From: Candidatus Cloacimonadota bacterium
GTDB lineage: Bacteria > Hydrothermota > E44-bin80
Direction: 5' to 3'
DNA length: 9,771 bases
Assembly: GCA_004376305.1 (NCBI GenBank)
Contig: SOKD01000173.1
Span: 1 to 9,771, forward strand
The stretch's first letter is position 1, and the number at the start of each line of letters is the position of its first letter. The notes below the pieces were generated by a model. That model saw nothing but the letters and a program-made list of their open reading frames with translations, was not told where the DNA came from and did no database searches. Positions 6,126 through 9,771 of this stretch are shown one piece after another. Both the position numbers and the translations under genes were made by a program.

Positions 6126-6680
6126 CTACGTGAGTTTTGTTAATGAACCAACCTTTGTTTTGATCTCCCGAAGAAATGGTTCAATAGCCTTCTTCTTAAT
6201 CATCCCCTTCTCATTCTTTTCAATGAAATCATCAATTTCGTTTTCCAATGCTTTTGTCTCATTTCGTAGATGAGAAATTTTATCCACGAGCTGGTTAAAT
6301 GGTTCTGAAATGTAGTGAAATTCAAGCTCATCGCTTTTCCTGAACTTGATTGAATCAGGATCATCACCCTTTATGAGTTTCTCCATATTATTTCGCAACC
6401 GGTTCAATGGACCAAACAGATTTCGAGAAATCAAATAAGAAATCCAGAGTATCAAACCCAGAAGAATCACGGTTGCAATCAAAAAGACCTTTGCAAGATT
6501 CAGGAGTATTGTTGAACCCGTATGCTCAAGCCCGATTCCTTCCGCAGCGGATGACCAAAAAAGTAGCATATAGCCAAGTAATGCAAGTATTACCAGTGAA
6601 AACACACCCAGCGAAATGAGTGTTCGAACAATCTTCAGTTGAAATGACTCCTTGAATACTCTTGGTTTCCTTCTATCCAT
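6126..6680 (-). CDS. Two-TM HAMP-domain protein without an output domain
   Basis: The 184-residue protein has a basic N-terminus, transmembrane helices at about 18-41 and 60-85, and only a short periplasmic loop of about 18 residues between them. After helix two it reads RNLFGPLNRLRNNMEKLIKG, then DELEFHYISEPFNQLVDKI, a HAMP domain (about 82-137) with its conserved proline and Glu. The rest (138-184) is a short charged coiled coil (LRNETKALENEIDDFIEKN). There is no methyl-accepting, kinase or cyclase domain, so it is not a complete chemoreceptor. HAMP turns membrane-side movement into coiled-coil motion, and with no sensor domain it may respond to its neighbours in the membrane. Its place, 13 bases after the TPR gene and 16 before exbB, suggests it belongs to the motor. 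AAGGAGC sits 6 bases before the ATG. Confidence 0.85.
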   Translation of the reverse strand: MDRRKPRVFKESFQLKIVRTLISLGVFSLVILALLGYMLLFWSSAAEGIGLEHTGSTILLNLAKVFLIATVILLGLILWISYLISRNLFGPLNRLRNNMEKLIKGDDPDSIKFRKSDELEFHYISEPFNQLVDKISHLRNETKALENEIDDFIEKNEKGMIKKKAIEPFLREIKTKVGSLTKLT

Positions 6681-6693
6681 AAGTAGCTCCTTC

Positions 6694-9555
6694 TTACATA
6701 TGCTGCCTGAGATACGCTATTCTATCATTTGCTGTTTTCTTTACCTGACCATTGGTTGAAACCTGGATGAGCCTTTGATACGTATCTATTGCATCGTTAA
6801 ATCGCTGCTGCTGCTCATACAGCACAGCAAGCTTTGCCAATCCTTTCACCTGATAGGCATTATCAACAAGGGAAAGCGATTTCAAACGAAGGTATGATTG
6901 AATCGCATCTGCCTCCCTGTTTGTATTCTGGTAACATTCTCCCATCAGTTCATAGAGCTGAGCCGATTCTTTTGCTTTTGTCGGAGAAACTGTTTCGAAT
7001 ATCGTGAGCGCTTTGACAAAATCAGACTTTTCCATGTAAACGATTCCAGCCTGTATCTTTGCCATAATCGATGTCTCGCCAGTTCCTTCTTCCCCGTAAC
7101 TCTGCAAAATTGCAGCAGCTTTTTCTGTTTTTCCCAATTTTTTATAGCATAATGCCATATTGTAGCGGGCACTTGATGCAAAATCACTATCAGGAAACTC
7201 TTTTGTTATTTGATGAAATGTCTCTGCAGCTTCCTTATATGCATGCATCTTGAAATATGCCATTCCCATACTGAATTTGACCTGTGGTATCATAGGACTT
7301 TCTGGGAAATAATTAACAAACTTTTCCGCCTCAGAGATTACATCCTCGTATTCTTCTTTTTTCTTATAACATTCAACAATGTTGCCCTGCGCATCGGCGG
7401 CAATTTCACTTTCAGGAAAATCAACAACAACCTTTCTGAATTCATCGATAGCAACTTCATAATCCTGTTTTTCGTATGCCTCTATACCGAGATTAAATTG
7501 CGCTTCCGCGGCAAGGTTGCTCGCCTGGAACTTCTCTATAAACTCTCTCATCTTCTCAGGGTCCTGGATACCCCTTCTGTAGTAAGCCCGTTCAATACCG
7601 GCGAGTGCATCCGGTGAAAGTTTATCCTCAGGATATTGTTTCAAGAACTTATCGTACGCTTTAATTGCATTTTCGTCATCGTTGTTATTGTAATGCGAAT
7701 TTGCAATCTCAAGCTGGGATGCTTTGGCCAGTTTCGATTCGGGATAGTCGTTGATAACAAGCTGATAGTACGAAATAGCTTCCGGGTATTTAAGCGCACT
7801 GAAATAGGTACGTCCAATCTCATGCGCCGCATCTGCAGCAATAGGATATTCCGCATACTGGGCAAGAACAGTTTCCCAGGCTGTTATGGAACGGGCGTAG
7901 TATTCAAGCGCATAATAGCATTTCCCCATATAGAACATTGCTTTTGCACTACTCGGATCCTCCGGGAATGTTTTCTGAAGCCCTTCAAATGCATCGAGTG
8001 ATTTCATAAATTCCTGCGAATTAAAATGAGCAACACCAATGCCAAATTGCGCGCTGATCACTGCAGACGTATCCGTAGTATAGCCTGAAACTACCCGTGT
8101 GAGATTTTCCAGCGCTATATTATTTCTCTCTTCATGAATGTTGATCCACCCAACACCCGCTACTGCAGCAGCTATTGTTTTCGGATCGCTATATTTATCA
8201 ACTATCTCGCGGTAGAATGGTTTCGACTTTTCATAAATTGCTTTATAGTAAAATGCATCACCGAGATAAAAAAGTGACCGCGCGTACCAAGTACTCTCTT
8301 TATCGAAAGGAATCTTGGTGATGAGCGGATTCCCAATAGCAATGGTCATTTCATAATTTGCAAGACGGTTATATGTTCTCAGAAGCATAGCAAATGAAGC
8401 GTCAATGATAACGGGGCGTTCATAGTAGTCAACAATACGCTTGAAGTGGTCCAGTGCTTCTTCATACCGGGTGGCAAGGAAAAGATTTGCACCCGCCAGA
8501 TAATCGCCAAGACCTGCAAAATCACCCGTCCGGTAAAGAGATGAAATCTGCCTGAAAACAATGAGTGCTTGCGTTGAATCACCCTTCAAAATGTACGCCC
8601 GTCCAAGCCGCAAACTTGCCAGAGCAGCAACCCTTTGATTTGGATAATTTGATGATACTCGCTGGTATGCCCGTATTGCCTCGTCATAGTTCTCCATCCC
8701 CTGATAACTTTGCCCGAGCACATAATTACTGTGCGAAGCCAGAAATCTGTCCTTGTGAACAAGGAGGGGCTTCAAATACTCCATCGCTGTTAAGAAATCA
8801 TCTTGATTATGATAGCAGACAGCGAGTTTAAACTTTGCATAATCCTTTAGTTCGCTTCTTGGAAACTTCCGTAAGAAAATTTCATATTTGTACAGTGCAC
8901 CTTTAAAATCTCCCGAGAAATATAAAACATCGCCCATCCCGTAATACGCATATTTCGCGAGGTCGCTTTCGGGATACAATTTTATCAACTCTTTATATGA
9001 TTGCAGAGCATTAAGATACTTTTTGAGAGCAAAGTATGCTTTTGCCCGGTAAAAGAGCCCTTCTTTCGTGTCAACATCCTCAAGTTTTTCGATAGCGCTT
9101 TTGTAATCCCCTTTTCCAAACAGGAGTATCCCCTCTGCTGCCAAGGTTTTCTTTGCGTACTTGTATCCGGGATACTCTCCGGCAAGTTTTGTAAAGATAA
9201 ATTCTTCCGCCTTCGCCCAATGCTTCACGGCAATGTAACACATGCCAATTCCATAGAGCGCTTCAGGGGCAAGGTAAGGTCCTTTATTCCGTTTATGGCA
9301 CTTTTCAAATACCTTAATTGCCTCATCGTACCGTTTTAGATTGTAAAGGCATTCTCCCACCCGGTATTGCGACTCAGGTCCAATCTGTTTGTGTCCAGTC
9401 AATGACTTGAAGTATTTGAGCGCAAGCTCCCAATCTTGCTCAAAAAACAACTGCTCAGCCATTTCAAAATTTCCACCCGGGTCCCGCATCCCTCCATGCA
9501 GATTAACAGCACCCAACAGAATTGCAAGGATTACAATTTTGCCAACTATCTTCAT
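6694..9555 (-). CDS. Large secreted tetratricopeptide-repeat protein (about 953 residues)
   Basis: A signal peptide (MKIVGKIVILAILLGAVNLHG) leads into a mature protein made almost wholly of TPR repeats of 33-40 residues, roughly two dozen by eye. They show the repeating pattern FP-S--A--A-Y--G--Y---KY--AI--Y, as in YPESDLAKYAYYGMGD, FPESEIAADAQGNIVECY and FPDSDFASSARYNMALCY. This pattern is close to that of CpoB/YbgF and BamD, periplasmic TPR proteins of the Tol-Pal and BAM systems, so a periplasmic scaffold for envelope proteins is likely. No enzyme domain is visible and there is no lipobox. The start at 9553-9555 (ATG) is preferred over the GTG at 9562-9564 because GAAGAGG lies 8 bases before it, whereas it would overlap the GTG. 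It lies first in the sequence of the motor genes and 20 bases after an upstream Glu/Lys-rich gene. Confidence 0.9.
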   Translation of the reverse strand: MKIVGKIVILAILLGAVNLHGGMRDPGGNFEMAEQLFFEQDWELALKYFKSLTGHKQIGPESQYRVGECLYNLKRYDEAIKVFEKCHKRNKGPYLAPEALYGIGMCYIAVKHWAKAEEFIFTKLAGEYPGYKYAKKTLAAEGILLFGKGDYKSAIEKLEDVDTKEGLFYRAKAYFALKKYLNALQSYKELIKLYPESDLAKYAYYGMGDVLYFSGDFKGALYKYEIFLRKFPRSELKDYAKFKLAVCYHNQDDFLTAMEYLKPLLVHKDRFLASHSNYVLGQSYQGMENYDEAIRAYQRVSSNYPNQRVAALASLRLGRAYILKGDSTQALIVFRQISSLYRTGDFAGLGDYLAGANLFLATRYEEALDHFKRIVDYYERPVIIDASFAMLLRTYNRLANYEMTIAIGNPLITKIPFDKESTWYARSLFYLGDAFYYKAIYEKSKPFYREIVDKYSDPKTIAAAVAGVGWINIHEERNNIALENLTRVVSGYTTDTSAVISAQFGIGVAHFNSQEFMKSLDAFEGLQKTFPEDPSSAKAMFYMGKCYYALEYYARSITAWETVLAQYAEYPIAADAAHEIGRTYFSALKYPEAISYYQLVINDYPESKLAKASQLEIANSHYNNNDDENAIKAYDKFLKQYPEDKLSPDALAGIERAYYRRGIQDPEKMREFIEKFQASNLAAEAQFNLGIEAYEKQDYEVAIDEFRKVVVDFPESEIAADAQGNIVECYKKKEEYEDVISEAEKFVNYFPESPMIPQVKFSMGMAYFKMHAYKEAAETFHQITKEFPDSDFASSARYNMALCYKKLGKTEKAAAILQSYGEEGTGETSIMAKIQAGIVYMEKSDFVKALTIFETVSPTKAKESAQLYELMGECYQNTNREADAIQSYLRLKSLSLVDNAYQVKGLAKLAVLYEQQQRFNDAIDTYQRLIQVSTNGQVKKTANDRIAYLRQHM

Positions 9556-9563
9556 TTTATGCA

Positions 9564-9570
9564 CCTCTTC
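9564..9570 (-). promoter_or_regulatory. Ribosome binding site fixing the TPR protein start
   Basis: GAAGAGG on the - strand ends 8 bases before the ATG at 9553-9555, a normal distance. The earlier in-frame GTG (9562-9564) overlaps the last G of this site and so cannot be served by it. The shorter start also gives a cleaner signal peptide (MKIVGK followed by a hydrophobic run). Confidence 0.65.
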
Positions 9571-9575
9571 ATTTA

Positions 9576-9771
9576 TTATTTACCGGTTTCCTCTCCTTTT
9601 TCCTCCGGTTTTTTCTCTCCTTCTGGTACTTTTTCCTCTTCAGGTTTCTTCTCTTCAGGTTTTTCTGCTTCTCCTTCTTTCCCCTCTTCACCTTCTTTTT
9701 CTTCCTCGAGAGACGGTGCACCTCCCTCTTCCTTCTCTTCCAGGATTCCGCCCTTTTCCTGTATTATTACC
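9576..9771 (-). CDS. C-terminus of a Glu/Lys/Pro-rich protein, 5' end outside the window
   Basis: On the - strand the frame from the window edge to tandem stops TAATAA (first stop 9576-9578) encodes 64 residues. The first part reads VIIQEKGGILEEKEEGGAPS. The rest is low complexity, with repeated KPEEK and EGE blocks and about 25 Glu, 12 Lys and 10 Gly in all, ending EETGK. This is a disordered charged tail; the + strand shows it as a polypyrimidine tract. The open frame, its even Glu/Lys/Pro pattern and tandem stops 20 bases before the TPR start support a real upstream gene of the same operon. The protein's main domain, and so its function, lies outside the window. Pro-Glu/Lys tails of this sort are common in TonB/TolA spacers and in envelope proteins, but that is only a hint. 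Confidence 0.7.
   Translation of the reverse strand, partial: VIIQEKGGILEEKEEGGAPSLEEEKEGEEGKEGEAEKPEEKKPEEEKVPEGEKKPEEKGEETGK

Noticed and set aside
7210..8001. + strand open frames of 120-135 codons opposite the TPR gene
   Set aside because: They are antisense shadows of the TPR coding frame, with Phe/Cys/Arg-rich composition and no ribosome site.
6694..9555. DNA-level repeats (CRISPR or tandem array) in the TPR gene
   Set aside because: The repetition is at protein level with TPR periodicity. The bases are diverged and there are no constant repeats with unique spacers.
9585..9735. Polypyrimidine tract on the + strand as a regulatory or structural element
   Set aside because: It is explained by the Glu/Lys-rich coding sequence on the - strand (GAA/GAG/AAA/AAG codons).

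Overview
The window looks like a chromosomal segment of a Gram-negative (double-membrane) bacterium. The evidence is a complete ExbB/ExbD/TonB-type proton-driven energy-transduction set, an OmpA-like envelope protein and a secreted TPR protein. The DNA is moderately AT-rich, Shine-Dalgarno sites are strong (AGGAGG-like), and GTG starts occur. The species cannot be fixed from the sequence. The mix of envelope genes would fit an uncultivated lineage or a deltaproteobacterium-like group, but that is inference.

Left part, + strand (1-1589): the C-terminal two thirds of a PLP-dependent trans-sulfuration enzyme (cystathionine gamma-synthase/lyase family), followed 3 bases later by a PP-loop ATPase of the tRNA-thiolation type. 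The tight spacing suggests one operon linking cysteine/methionine sulfur chemistry to tRNA sulfur modification.

Middle (1590-2594): a 425-base AT-rich stretch holding what reads as the frameshifted N-terminus of a Y1 (IS200/REP-associated) transposase. After it come a small hypothetical gene on the - strand with its own sigma70-type promoter, and a bidirectional-looking hairpin that acts as a terminator for the long - strand operon.

Right part, - strand (2541-9771): a compact operon, read right to left. Its order is a Glu/Lys/Pro-rich protein (only the C-terminus is in the window), a secreted protein of about 950 residues made almost wholly of TPR repeats, a two-TM HAMP protein with no output domain, ExbB/TolQ, a first ExbD, a second ExbD, a TonB-like protein, and an FlgD-Ig plus OmpA-like protein. 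Gaps run from a 4-base overlap to 57 bases, each gene has its own ribosome site, and a single intrinsic terminator closes the set. The layout predicts one trans-envelope machine: ExbB/ExbD use proton-motive force, the TonB-like protein and the OmpA-like protein carry force or contact to the cell wall, and the TPR protein is a periplasmic scaffold.

The most notable detail is in the ExbD pair. The downstream ExbD keeps the membrane aspartate that carries protons (Asp19), whereas the upstream one has asparagine at the matching place (Asn24). With the HAMP protein and the giant TPR protein, this makes the operon more than an ordinary TonB system. It may be a dedicated envelope or motility-type motor, loosely like the Agl-Glt machinery of myxobacteria (one TolQ, two TolR-like proteins, TonB-domain and TPR proteins). 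That likeness is an inference from gene content only.
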